A stretch of 64,000 bases of DNA from Fratercula arctica (lineage: Eukaryota; Chordata; Aves; Charadriiformes; Alcidae). The notes beneath the pieces were generated by a model, which saw nothing but the letters and a program-made list of their open reading frames with translations, did no database searches and was not told where the DNA came from. Numbering within the stretch: the first letter of the stretch is position 1; every line of letters begins with the position of its first letter. Both the position numbers and the translations under genes were made by a program. The stretch lies in NCBI GenBank assembly GCA_947846985.1, contig CANTUZ010000006.1:47039207-47103206 (forward strand), read 5' to 3'. Shown one piece after another: positions 1 through 10,600 of the stretch.

Positions 1-377
1 AACAGGTAAGAGGGAGATTGTGAGCTACTGGCTTCCCCATCGCAGCTCCAGGGGGAATAGGACCTGCAGAATTTCAGTCTCAAAGGCACCATTTATTTTG
101 AGGGGAAACGCTGGGCTACCAGAGCTTCCCTGAACACAGTGATGCAGTTTCCGCTCACGAGGCATTTAGCGGTGCTGTTTGATAGCAACAGGCTGTATTT
201 CAAGGCTTGATTTTTCAAACGAGACTTGCCCAGGGAATGATTTTTCCTGCAAGGTGTGCAGGGTCAGCCCTGCAAAATTGCAAATCCCAGCCCCAGCTCC
301 AGGATAAAAATCAGATTTCCAAACCACATTCTAGCTTACGTGGTTTTGTAGTCTAAGGGGCAGGAACATTTACTTAC
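1..377 (-). other. SLC2A2: SLC2A2 intron 8 (partial)
   Basis: Unique-looking intron sequence downstream of exon 8. I see no exon, repeat or other feature in it. The next SLC2A2 exon is not reached. Confidence 0.7.
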
Positions 378-482
378 GGAGATAACAGTGAAGACTGTGT
401 TCACCACTCCAACGCCAATGGTTGCGTAAACTGGTTGGTCAACTCCAGCTCTCTCGAAAATGTTTGTAGAGTAGTAAAAGAT
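378..482 (-). CDS. SLC2A2: SLC2A2 exon 8 (residues 334-368, helices 7-8)
   Basis: A 105-base exon, phase 0 at both ends, between acceptor TTTTGATAG and donor GTAAGTAAAT. It codes [17 protein letters not shown] and [18 protein letters not shown], the end of helix 7, an external loop and helix 8. The remaining exons lie to the left of the window. Confidence 0.95.
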
Positions 483-3400
483 CTATCAAAATACATTAGG
501 GTGAAGGATTAGGTAACAGGGCTGGTGGAACTTTTTGTTCTCTTGAGGGAAGCCTTGCACTTGCTTGGCTGAGATGTGAAGTAATTTAATTAGGATTACT
601 TTTCCAACTTTTTAATGGCTTGTTGCAATAATTAAAGCTGAAACTTTCAAAGGAGCCTGAGGGACTTAAAAATCCTATTGAAATTCCCCTCCAGAGCTAT
701 TGCATTTGCACATTTTAAACTGTTGGGTTTTTTTTTTGCATGTAGTCCCATGTTTAATCTTGAAAGCCAGATCGCAAGCACCGAGCGCTGGAGACAAATA
801 CCTGAACATGACTGAGTTTTAAATGAATTTTAAAATATTGCTGCGTTGGAATGACTCAAGTTTTTCCCTTCTCTCAACAAATAAGGCAATTCCTATCTCG
901 TGGAAGCTCAGGGCAGGAGGTAAACGGGTGGCTGACCCCCCCGGCTGGTGGATGGGGCTGGGCACAGCATCGAGCTGGGGCAGCTGGGCTCCGTGGGGTG
1001 CTCATCCCCGGCTCAGCCCTGCGAGGCTGAGCATCCCCGCGGTCTGCTCCGTGTTGTGATGCAGAAATGCTCTCAGAGCTTTGAAAGCTGGTGGGAGAGA
1101 GGCCTCAGCCTTTGCCAAATTGCCACCAGGCTTCCAAAAATCCGAGTCTTAGCCAATTTTGAAAAGGAGGCTCCGTGCTTCTAGATATAAAATGGTAATT
1201 TCTGGTATCCCAGGAGATGCTACAGAAACTGTTTAGCTAAAAATTGCTAAAAGGTGGTGATTGCGTTGTTCCTGGGGTGAGCAGGTAGAGAGCAAACTGC
1301 TGATCTACCCAGGTTTGAGGAGGGTCACGGGAGAGCTCAGTGTGAACTCTGATGGTTGATGGTTGGACTCGATGATCTGAAAGGTCCCTTCGAACCTAGA
1401 CAATTCTATGATGATTCTATGACTCGCTGTGCCAGCTGGTTTCATACTGAACTCCCTCGCATCCTTCTCCCCCCCTGCCCTCCCGCAGCCCGGCTCGGTG
1501 GTGAGGTCCACCTTCATCACCGATGGTGGTGGCCGAGGAGCCTACTGCAGTCACGGGAGAGACTCCTCTTCACCCCTACATGGCTTGGGTGGAGCCAGCA
1601 TTGCCTTTTCTTGCTCAGTGTGGATTTCTTTATAGGCAAATGTTTTGGGAGACTCACTGCGTTGATTCCTGAGAACTGCTGAGATATCTGCACCATCAGC
1701 GCCACGATGACAGCCTGCCTGTACTTCGACGAGGTGAAAAGCTGCCTTATGGAGACTTTCTTTTCACTAGCAGCTTCTTGCTTTTCCTTTTCCATCTCAG
1801 CAATCTCTTTCATGGGGTCACAGTTTCCTCTGAGCCTTTTCAAACCTTAAGAGAAAGAAAAGATTGGCCTTTTATTTTCATGGTAGACAAGGAGTAGAGT
1901 AAGGACAAGAATCTCTCTAGCCAAAACCCAGGGTAAGCCAACCACATGGACAGTCACATCCTCTTGCTCTGAGGACTCCTATGGCACATCAAGCCCCAAA
2001 AATGTGTCTGCTTGGCAAGGGGCAGCTGCACGTTAGTTTTGTGAAAGCGCTGAGACACCACGCTCAAGCCTCGTCCTTCTGTGTTTAATACTACGGATAG
2101 TATAAAAGCAACTCCAGACATGCCCAGAATGCGTGTCTTACTTTTTTTAGCTTCTTCCACCTTCCCCAGTTTGATGTAAAGGTATCGGGGGCTCTCGGGG
2201 CACAGTAAGAGCAGGAAGAACTGCAGGAGGGCAGCCACGCCGGACAGACTGAGGAGCAGGGGCCACATCTCGTTGTTGCCCAGGAGAAAATCTAGTCCGA
2301 GGACCTGGAATAATTGAGGCACGTGTGAATGGCTTATTTGGCACCCTAGAAAAAGAGAGCGATGGACCACTATGGCATTTCTAAGTGACAACCTGGAAGA
2401 AAACTAGAAGCAAATACCAATTCTCAGTCCTCGCAATTTGATTTCTTTAGTTATGATGCACATTTACAAGGAGGGAATGAACAGATGGCGTAAAATGTCG
2501 TGAGTGAGGCTTTGGGACAGCCCTCTACAAGCCTGTTCCCCACCCTGGGGTGACTCGGTCCTCATTGGGATGTGCCACTGGTAGGAGACCTGTGCCTGGC
2601 CAGAAGCACTCAGCAAATAGAGGCATGCTGATGAAATGTTTTCTCCTCAGACCTTGCTGTCCTGGGGTTTTAGGGTATGGGTTTTTATGGGCATACGTGT
2701 CCTAAGCACTTCCACAAAGGTGCAGAGCTCAGACGGAGGTCCACATGGTGTGGGGTGCCCCGGCTGCCTGGCCACTAACCAGCACAGTCTGAACACCAGG
2801 GCTGCAGCTCAGCAAATAGACTAACTGGAGCTCTGCTTCAGTGTGCTCCAGAGGGGCTGTGAGTCCTTGCACAGCCTTTTTCCTTCTACAATTTGCGACG
2901 CATTTTTTGTATTCCCACAGCCAGTGGAGCTGGCAGGACCTACCTTGCAAGGCTTTTTTTCCCCCATGGTCTGTCCCTAGTCTTTGGCTAAGGCAGATCA
3001 GAGGAACTTTGTGGTTACGTTAAGTTTTTCTGGATGTGTTGGTTCTTGGCACATTTATGTGCCAGCCTGTCATGTAGCTGGGACTCCTTCCTTGGTGGGC
3101 AATGCTGATGGAAGATGATTAGGGAACTGGAACACCTCTCTTATGAAGAAAGGCTGAGGGATTTGGGTCTCTTCAGTCTGGAAAAAGATGGCTGAGGGGG
3201 GACTTTATCAACGCTTATAAATACTTAAAGGGTGGGTGTCAGGAGGATGGGGCCAGGCTCTTTTCAGTGGTGCCCAGCGACAGGACAAGGGGTAACGGGC
3301 ACAAACTTGACCATGGGAAGTTCCACCTAAACATGAGGAGGAACTTCTTCACTTTGAGGGTGGCAGAGCCCTGGCACAGGCTGCCCAGAGAGGTGGTGGA

Positions 3401-6400
3401 GTCTCCATCTCTGGAGACATTCCAACCCCGCCTGGATGCGTTCCTGTGCCACCTGCTCTGGGTGACCCTGCTCTGGCAGAGGGGTTGGACAAGATGATCT
3501 CCAGAGGTCCCTTCCAACCCTATGGTTCTATGATTCTATGAGTTGGACTCTCTGCTTCTTGATGAAGCCATTTCTGAGTACCTGAATATCAGGGATCTCA
3601 TGCTCAGCATCCAGTCTGACTCGGATGAGGTGGGTACAAAAACTTTGCAGCGGAGGGGAGAAATTGTTTGCAGAAGTACTTTTTATTTCATGAGAAGTCA
3701 TCTTTGTTAAGGACACCTCTGACTCACTGTCAGTTTAACCCCCATTAGAGCAGATTACTTCCCACTCTCTTTTGATTTCGGGGTGGAATGTTGAGTAATA
3801 CCTCAGCATATCCCTGGGGTATCTCTAGTCTCTGAAATACCCTTTCTGGACTCGTGTGCTTTCCTTCTTACCTGGCTGATGAGGATTCCCGTGACGATAG
3901 CGAGCTGGTGCAAAGTCCCCAGCGCTCCTCGAAGGGCCGTGGGAGAGACCTCGCTGACATACATGGGCACGAGTCCGGAGGAGAGCCCTGCACCAGGCAC
4001 ACATGGGTGTCACCTCTTCTAGACCACAGCTTAGCAACCGGCAAAAGCCAATTCCCAAACAGGAAAGGAAGATGGAGCCCGTGTGCTGCATCCCACATCC
4101 CACCAAATCCCTTGTGCCTGGCTGGGAACCACCCGCACCCTGCAAAGGTGCCGGGATATCCCCAGATTCCCGAGCTGGGAAGCCTTTACACTTGAACGCA
4201 CAGGTAGGAGCATGGAGCAGAGATCATCCCCCGGGAGAAGTTATCACAGAGCAAAGAGCTTTCTTAAAAATTGCCTTGAACCTTCAGAGTGGAGTGTTGT
4301 ATTTGCATACCAGAAACAGTGATAATGAGCTGTTATTTCTAAGCTCATTCTTATGTGAGTGCATGTTATTTGCCTACTATCTTATCCTTGCTATGTACAG
4401 TGCTCCTGTACTGTGTGCTAGATAGTACTGTTGTCTGGGGAACCTATCAAACAGCATGGCTAATAACGTACTGTTGCAGCCACCACCACCAAGACCGAGC
4501 CTTGAGATATAACAGAGGGAGTTGCTCCTTTCTAGGATACATAAAATAAAACGATTTCATGATAGAACCAACCCAAATGGGAAAGATCCTGGATTGACAA
4601 GGACAGACGCAGGGGGAAGAGGGAAACTCCCACCTCTGAAACCCCTTCTGAACTAAAAAAAAAAAAAGATTTAAAAATCGAAGAAACTCTGACTGCAGCC
4701 CTGGAGCAACGCAGCCAGCCAAGGGACAGATGACCCTGCCTGGACTTACCGCAGTACAGCCCCGTGACGGCTCTCCCGGCGATGATGAGGATGTGAGATG
4801 GCCCGAATTTCGCCAGCCCCATGAGGAGGTTCCCGGCGATGGAGAGGACGTTCACCACCAGCATGGCTTTCACCCTGCAAGGCGGCGGCAGCGCAGCTCG
4901 TTCTGGCTCATCTCTCAGCCAAAACAGCCATTGCGACATACAGTCAGAGCTATTAAGTGACTTAATCAGCACTACACAGGGAAAAATAATGGTTGTAGGC
5001 ACTGGAAAAACACCAGACAGGGCTGCAATCCGAGCAGCTAAAGGAGTATTATACAGCCTGTGCAAATGCCATTCAGCTGCCCTCTTCTCCCCTGTGCCAC
5101 GGAAAGAAAGGGGGGAATTCGGAAGTTAGTCAAGGCTGCTCATCAGCTGCTTGTCTGAACTGCGAAAAGTTGCAATAAAATGTCTGATTTGTAATTGAGG
5201 ATTTTAATAAGCCACACCTCTGTGATGCTTGGACCAGTGTTTTGGAGGTTTGAGGTTATGGTTTTTTTTCATTAAATTGTGGAAAATAACACAAATCGTA
5301 TTTCTGCGGGGAAGAAACGGTTTCAGGGCAAAAATCAAACAGAAAAGCTTGGGCTTTGGCACGCGAGTCAGAGCACACAAGGTCCTCTCACCTCCCCAGC
5401 CGGTCGCCGATCCACCCCACGGTGAAGGAGGAGACCATGCCACCAATGGCAAACACCGAGACAGAGAGGGACCAGTACATGGTGAGGATGAGGTGCGGGG
5501 AGGTGCCGAGGTCCTCACCCACGTCAGCCGGGGGTGCCAGCGTGCCCTCGGTGCCACCCCAGGGCTCCGCGCCAGGGACGGTGCCGGTGCCATCCTCCCC
5601 AGAGATGTTGGTGGCACGTCTGTCCAGGGGGGCGATGCCCAGCACGCGCCCGTAGTGGGCTTCTATCACCTGCGACGGGCAAAGAGGAAAACCGCCATCA
5701 GCTCAAATCTATAACCACCCCCAAACCCTGTTACGGGTTTTTTTTCCTGTCCCAGGAAAAGCTTTTCGCCACAGACTCTGCAGGGCTGGAATCTCAGGGT
5801 CCCCCACAGCTCCCCAACAGCTGGACCCCCAGCAGGGAGGGAGCGCGAGGGCAGGCACGGAGCATCCCCCCTCGTCCGACGCCTCCTCCCGGGGACAGGG
5901 TGAGCGCGGTGCCTGGATTCGACACCCGCGGAGAGGTGCCGTCCCTTGGTCCGGGCACAGGGATGGCGTTGCAGTGGGGACGGCAGCACGACATGCAGAG
6001 CCCCGCTCCTTTCGCTGCGGGGGGTGGCAGCAGGGGGGGTCTTCTTCAATGTTTTCTCACCCCACTGCCTTATCATGGGGGCTTTGTACCGCGGGAGATA
6101 GCGGCTGAGGGAGGTCCCTTCTACGAGGGACAAACCAGCCCTGGCTGCCCCGAAGCCCTCGTCCCTCGGCTCTGCCTGGCTTGGGGAGGGCTCATCTTAC
6201 CTTTTGGGGGGCATTAATGACACCCAGGCTGTAGCCGTACTGGAAGAAGCCCAACACCGCGGTGAAGACGGAGAGGACCAGCGTTCCCGTGAGGTGCTGG
6301 GGGAGGAAGCAGAGAACAGCCTCACCCCGCTGTCCCAGCCCTGCCCAAACTCCTGCCCTGTCCCAAGGGACCCCATCCCCATCCCAAGGGCCCCGCTGCC

Positions 6401-6903
6401 CGGGATAGTGGCACCCAGGGATGCTGCTGCAGCAACACAGGCACTCTGGCTGGCTCCGAAGAAGGTGAAGCCCCTGGGGATGGGCAGGATCAGGCCCCCA
6501 GGACAGAGCGATGTTGCCCCACAAAGGGCGATCTGCGCCGGGGCTCTCCCCGCTGCCCTGTCCCATCCCCATGGGCAGCACCTCCGCCGAGCAGAACAGC
6601 TAGGAAAAATGACCAAAATGGTGTTTTTCAGCAGTGCTGTTTCAAAAGTATTATTTCCTTCCATCACAGTCAAAATTATCTGAGCTCCTAAAAATAAAAA
6701 ATAATCCCTTGACCCCTTTGCTCCTGCAAAAGGCCAGACATGAAAGAGCAATTAATTAAGGGAGGGGATTTTTTGTGTTGGTTTTGGTCTTGGCAAACAA
6801 TAAATACCCTTGCTCGGTGCTGGGCTCCCGCAGAAATTCTAGTGCAAGGATACCACCAAGCCATAGTTACCTTCTCCTCTTGCATTTTGCTTTTCTTGTC
6901 CAT
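378..6903 (-). CDS. SLC2A2: SLC2A2 (GLUT2) facilitative glucose transporter, 5' part, eight exons
   Basis: Joined exons 6903-6871, 6296-6201, 5669-5392, 4874-4750, 3987-3872, 2304-2142, 1845-1658 and 482-378 give 1104 bases, 368 codons, with all phases compatible and GT-AG borders throughout. The product is a class I GLUT of the major facilitator superfamily: an energy-independent hexose uniporter of the plasma membrane, in vertebrates mainly of liver, intestine, kidney and beta cells. Visible hallmarks are helix 1 ([15 protein letters not shown]), an extracellular loop with one N-glycosylation sequon (N64-I-S), the loop 2-3 motif GDRLGR, GLYCG/LVPMY around helix 5, the PESPRYLY motif after helix 6, and QQFSGIN with FYYSTNIF in helix 7. 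About 165 residues (helices roughly 9-12 and the C-terminal tail) lie beyond position 1. Exon sizes and phases match the mammalian SLC2A genes as I know them. GLUT2 rather than another class I member is supported by the start [11 protein letters not shown] and the long first loop, which agree with chicken GLUT2 from memory. Confidence 0.97.
483..1657 (-). other. SLC2A2: SLC2A2 intron 7
   Basis: A 1.2-kb intron. It holds a short CR1 tail (1359-1422, plus strand) and a T-run at 728-737, and otherwise nothing I recognise. Confidence 0.7.
1359..1422 (+). mobile_element. CR1 LINE 3' tail fragment
   Basis: Reads ATGGTTGGACTCGATGATCT, then AAGGTCCCTTCGAACCTA and ends ATTCTATGATGATTCTATGA, the diagnostic 3' end of CR1. 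It lies antisense in an SLC2A2 intron. Confidence 0.85.
1658..1845 (-). CDS. SLC2A2: SLC2A2 exon 7 (residues 271-333, cytoplasmic loop and helix 7)
   Basis: A 188-base exon between acceptor CTCTTAAG and donor GTGAGTCTCC. It codes the large loop between helices 6 and 7 ([20 protein letters not shown]) and helix 7 ending [18 protein letters not shown] forms part of the sugar-binding site. The triplet QIS (codons at 1682-1690) stands where mammalian GLUT2 has HVA as I recall. Confidence 0.95.
2142..2304 (-). CDS. SLC2A2: SLC2A2 exon 6 (residues 217-271, helix 6 and PESPR motif)
   Basis: A 163-base exon from acceptor TTATTCCAG to donor GTAAGACACG, leaving one base for Ser271. It codes helix 6 ([17 protein letters not shown]), then the intracellular PESPRYLY signature and the start of the large cytoplasmic loop ([10 protein letters not shown]). 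Confidence 0.95.
2305..3871 (-). other. SLC2A2: SLC2A2 intron 5
   Basis: A 1.6-kb intron with a 430-bp CR1 3' end inserted at about 3112-3541 in plus (antisense) orientation. The rest shows no recognisable element. Confidence 0.7.
3112..3541 (+). mobile_element. CR1 LINE, 5'-truncated 3' end
   Basis: About 430 bp from GAAGAAAGGCTGAGGGATTT through TTCCACCTAAACATGAGGAG to the tail GTTCTATGATTCTATGAG. The frame preserves the end of the CR1 ORF2 ([32 protein letters not shown]). It is 5'-truncated, as is usual for CR1, and antisense in SLC2A2 intron 5. Confidence 0.92.
3872..3987 (-). CDS. SLC2A2: SLC2A2 exon 5 (residues 178-216, helix 5)
   Basis: A 116-base exon between acceptor TGGTGCAG and donor GTAAGAAGG. 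Its first two bases complete Gly178 and it ends in phase 0. It codes [28 protein letters not shown] and VTGILISQ. The sugar-transporter signature around the helix 4-5 junction and the [10 protein letters not shown] loop are intact. Confidence 0.95.
4750..4874 (-). CDS. SLC2A2: SLC2A2 exon 4 (residues 136-178, helices 3-4)
   Basis: A 125-base exon between acceptor CCTTGCAG and donor GTAAGTCC. The first base completes Arg136 and the last base starts Gly178. It reads [15 protein letters not shown], then [16 protein letters not shown], which are helix 3 and the helix 4 region with the class I AGR motif. Confidence 0.95.
5392..5669 (-). CDS. SLC2A2: SLC2A2 exon 3 (residues 44-136, loop 1 and helix 2)
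   Basis: A 278-base exon from acceptor CGTCGCAG to donor GTGAGAGG, ending after two bases of Arg136. It codes the long extracellular loop typical of GLUT2, which carries the single sequon N64-I-S (human GLUT2 is glycosylated at an equivalent site) and a Gly/Pro-rich stretch ([16 protein letters not shown]). Helix 2 ([16 protein letters not shown]) and the cytoplasmic GDRLGR signature follow. The loop is the least conserved part compared with chicken as remembered. Confidence 0.95.
6201..6296 (-). CDS. SLC2A2: SLC2A2 exon 2 (residues 12-43, helix 1)
   Basis: A 96-base exon, phase 0 at both ends, between acceptor CTCCCCCAG and donor GTAAGATG. It codes transmembrane helix 1 with [20 protein letters not shown] and the conserved GVINAPQ that opens the first extracellular loop. 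Confidence 0.95.
6871..6903 (-). CDS. SLC2A2: SLC2A2 exon 1, coding part (residues 1-11)
   Basis: Encodes [11 protein letters not shown], the short cytoplasmic N-terminus, followed by the donor GTAACTATGG. The ATG is chosen because this peptide closely matches the avian GLUT2 start and joins in phase 0 to exon 2. The start context has C at -3 and G at +4. No ATG occurs on the minus strand in the roughly 120 bases just upstream, so the leader there has no upstream start codon. Confidence 0.9.
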
Positions 6904-7054
6904 CTGGCAGCTCCTCTGTTGTCCTCCCGGGAGCGGTCACTGTCCTGGGCTGCAGAGTGAGGTGGGATCTTGGGCAGGGACGGAGGGACAACAGGGCTGG
7001 GATGGAGACAAGAGGGATCGGGAAAACTGGCTGGCTGGTGCACCAAGAGATGGG

Positions 7055-7063
7055 ACTATATCA
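7055..7063 (-). promoter_or_regulatory. weak TATA-like element of SLC2A2
   Basis: The minus strand reads TGATATAGT about 10 bases downstream of the HNF1-like site. A start some 30 bases further (near 7025) would give a leader of about 120 bases. It is a poor TATA match and is supported only by position. Confidence 0.25.
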
Positions 7064-7071
7064 ACTCTGGA

Positions 7072-7084
7072 GTTAATGAGAAAC
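7072..7084. promoter_or_regulatory. HNF1-like site upstream of SLC2A2
   Basis: GTTAATGAGAAAC matches the palindromic HNF1 consensus GTTAATNATTAAC at 11 of 13 positions (counting N) and lies about 170 bases upstream of the SLC2A2 ATG. HNF1-alpha is an established activator of mammalian SLC2A2. That this copy is used is inference. Confidence 0.45.
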
Positions 7085-7467
7085 CCAAGCCTTCCCCGCG
7101 TTACTTGGCCACCGCTCAGGTCAGAGCAGCCGCTACCAATCCCTGTATTTGGGGGAACAAATGAAACAACAGGAGACCGGCAAAGGCATGGAGCGGACCT
7201 GGGAAATCCAAATGATCCAAGTGAAAGGCTGATTTGGGGCTTCCCTCCGTTGAACAGTCCACGATGCAACATTCCAGGGACCTGGGAACAGGCTACAGCC
7301 TATTTCGAGATGTTCAACACCTTTCTTGGCTTCTCTGCTGGGTTTATGTGCCCCGAAACGAACCCCTTGCTGAATTTGCAAGACGAAACCTTTCCAGCAT
7401 ATGTAGCAAAGAAGCTGGAAAATGACTGTTTTATTTAGTGTTTACTTGGCACCTGCTTTAAAACATA

Positions 7468-7560
7468 TATTTGTGTGTATATACCATACACAGCCAAACA
7501 TACATAAATAAAAATGTGTAAAGGTCTCTCTCTCTCTATATATATATGTACATACATACC
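7468..7560. repeat. mixed TA/TC/GT microsatellite
   Basis: Short runs TTGTGTGTATATA, CTCTCTCTCTCTATATATATA and TGTACATACATAC about 600 bp upstream of the SLC2A2 ATG. Simple sequence only. Confidence 0.75.
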
Positions 7561-10500
7561 CGCGTAGCTGTAATGCTAGCTCACCCCTGTGCGTATACAT
7601 CCTGAGCATTCAGAGGAGGCAGCTGCATGCCTTTATGGAGACACAACGTGGCAAAATTACCCAGAGTATTACAATAACATAACATTTCCGTTAAAAAGCC
7701 CACAAACGGCGTGACCGCTGAGCCTTTCGGCACCGCCAGCTGATTGCTGGGCTGTCGGCTGTTGCCGATGCTGGCGAATATCGCAGCCCGTTGGCTGGGC
7801 TCGTGCGCTCGTCGTGAACTTTGCACATCTGCCCAAGCTGGTCTGAGCTGGTCCCGCTCGGGCTTCGCCGTCCTTGACATCATCGGCCAGAGGAGCCGCT
7901 GGGCCAGGGCGGGCGGTGGCATCCGTAGCAGAGACATCAAAGTCTGAATCAGGCCAGGGAAGGTGATTAACGCTCATTACCCCCCAGATAAACTCCTGAT
8001 GGGTCCGGCAGTGAAGTTACCGCGACTCATTGGATGATGCTCTCGGTCAGCCAGGCTTCACATGGGCACAAAATGTACTTTCTACAGAGGAAGAGGAAAA
8101 AGAAAAAAAAAAAGATGAGCAAGACCACTAATCTTTGCACTGGTCTCTTCCCAGTAAAGTAAAACTTTAACTGGAGGAGAAAAGTTCATCGCTTTAATGC
8201 AGGCATTGATTCCAGCCGCAGCGCCTGCATTCCTCGTGGGCTGGCGTAGCTGCAAGGGGGAGGGCGCCGAGGCTGAGCTTTTTGAAGTTTTTTCCCCAAT
8301 ATTTGTCCTTCCAGCCGAGATCTTTGCCCGTCGCGTTTGTTTGCTCGCGCTGTGTGGATACCCAGGCATTTACAAGCACGGGTTCTTTGCGCTGCGGTTG
8401 AATGCCTCCACGCGGGGGGCTGGCAGGGTTAGGCAATTAACAACCTGCTCAAGTTTGACGTGGGGAAAAAAAAAAAAGCGAGAGCTCTGACCCAACATCC
8501 CAAACTGAAACCCTCGGGCACCGTGAAACTCCTGGCCGGGATTGATGTCCCCCTCCGGGATCCCCATCCCATCGCAGGTGCCTGGCCGAGGGAGGATGCT
8601 GCTTTTCTCCCTTGCTCTTCCCAGACCACCGGAGGTGGTTTGAGGGGACAAAGGCCAGCTACATACCCAAAGGAGAGAGCAGGGTGGCCTTGCCCTGGCC
8701 TGTCGTGTCCTCCCCGCTGCTGCTCACAGTGTAGAGTCCTCCCTTGGTCCGGCTTCCCGGGGGGGTGCGGAGCAGCTGAGGCAGCGGTGGGGAGGCAGGG
8801 TGAGCATCGATCACCTCTCCAGGAGCGGCCCGGCCACTTCCATGGAAACTTTGGATTCTGAAGGCTGGAAGCCCCATGGCCACCAGCCTCCCTCGGCCAG
8901 GTCTGCCGGCAAAAGGCATGAAGTTGTCCCGGGGCTCTCCCATCCCTTCCCAGCCCCTCTGACCCTCCCTGCGGGGCTGGATGCTGCCAGCGGGTACCCA
9001 GCGTTTCCTCGCCTCTTGCCCTGGGTGATGCCTGCTGGGCTGTGATACCCTCCTTGTCCCCTAGCAGTTTAAGCACATATTTAGCTCTCAGTGACTCTAA
9101 CAGATTCAAGCCCATGTTTTTTGGAATGGGGGGGCTGGATGGGGACGTGCCGTTGGCAGAGGCCAGCTCGGGGCTGGTCCCGAGGCTCTGGGATGGGAAG
9201 GGTCGGTGTGTAAATCTGCCTCCTGCTGCAGTCACTTCCCAAAGGGGTTCTCAGAGCATCACACCTTGACTGTCCGCTTGGAAAACTGAAGCACAACGCT
9301 CCTACACGCCAGAGCACCGTGCCTGACTCCACCAGGATCAATGATCAGCCCGTCTAATCTCTCTCGCATGTGTGACGGCTGGTTGTGGGACCGCGGGGTG
9401 CAGATATCAACGCAGCACGGCTCAGGAGCAATACCAACCCGTCCCACGGCCGGCGAGCCTCGCCAGGCAGCAGTTAAGTGGTTTGGCCAAGGGCACAGAG
9501 ATCACAAGGGCAAAGGGGAGATGGCAGCTGGCCCACGGGCATCTTCCCTGCAGGGCCAGCCCTGTCATCCTCATCCTCATCCTCACCTGGGAGCTTGCCA
9601 GCCTGGAGCTTGCTTGTATTTTCTCTTGGGCACGTTCAGATGATCTTTGAATACGCCTGAGGGTAACAGGAGCACGTGAGGGTAACAAAAGCACAGGGCT
9701 TTCCTCGCCAGGGCAAACAGAGCAGCGCAGCCAGAGAGACTCATCCCGCCGTTATCCCGGGAACGCCGTGCGATGCAGAGGTGAAACACGCAGATGACAA
9801 ACGTGGGTCTCCTGAGCGCTGCCGTGGGGGCAGGTGACCCCAGTGGGGGCATCGCCGCCGGTGCCGCGTACAGCGCAGTAGTAACGCCGTGTCGCTGCTC
9901 TCAGGGCAGCAGCACACGCCGCACCCCTCTCACTGCTTTGGCCAGTGCCGTAGGGTTGTGTGGCTTTTCTCCAGGCAAGAAGCTGCTCCAAAGTGTTCTT
10001 CCATCTTCCCGTTGCCCCCGCGTGCAAAATACACAAATGCCAGGAATCCTAAACAGCATCCAACCCCTTAACCGCGGGGGACGGCACCTTGTGGCATGAA
10101 TCTTAACGTTTCATGACGGGCATCGTTCATGTTATTTGCAAACATCAGCCTTTGCATTATTTCTAATATGTTACTGATTAATAAAGTGTGCGAACTATGC
10201 ATAACGCTGCTGTCATGCAGAATTGCCACGCTTGTTGCCTACTATACGTAGCGTCTACTTATAGTTGGTGTTGTTCCTAAATCTAATGCTATGTGATAAA
10301 AGCAATGGGTTAAAGTTTATCGTTGGGTTTTTGCCTTTTTTTTTTTTTTTCTTTTCACTTTTGAACGACTGAGCATGCTGTCACATCACTGGAAGTAATT
10401 TAAAGACTCCATAAGGAGAGTGAGGCTTTCTCCGCGGCCGGGGTAATTTGCGCACCTGTTTTCCTGCCTTTGGGTCACATCCAGAGGCAGCTTTGATGTT

Positions 10501-10600
10501 AAAAAAAAAAAAGGAGCGGGGGAGGGAGAGAAAAAAAAAGGGGGAAAAGAAAAAAAGAGACAACAAACCGAAACAAAAACAAAAAAGAAAAGAAAGGAAG
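10501..10600. repeat. A/G-rich low-complexity tract
   Basis: A12, then GGAGCGGGGGAGGGAGAG, A9, GGGGGAAAAG and further A-rich sequence, in the TNIK-SLC2A2 interval. Confidence 0.75.

Noticed and set aside
7956..7970. Second HNF1-like site (GATTAAC half-site)
   Set aside because: Only one half of the palindrome matches; the other half is poor, and it is about 1 kb from the start codon.
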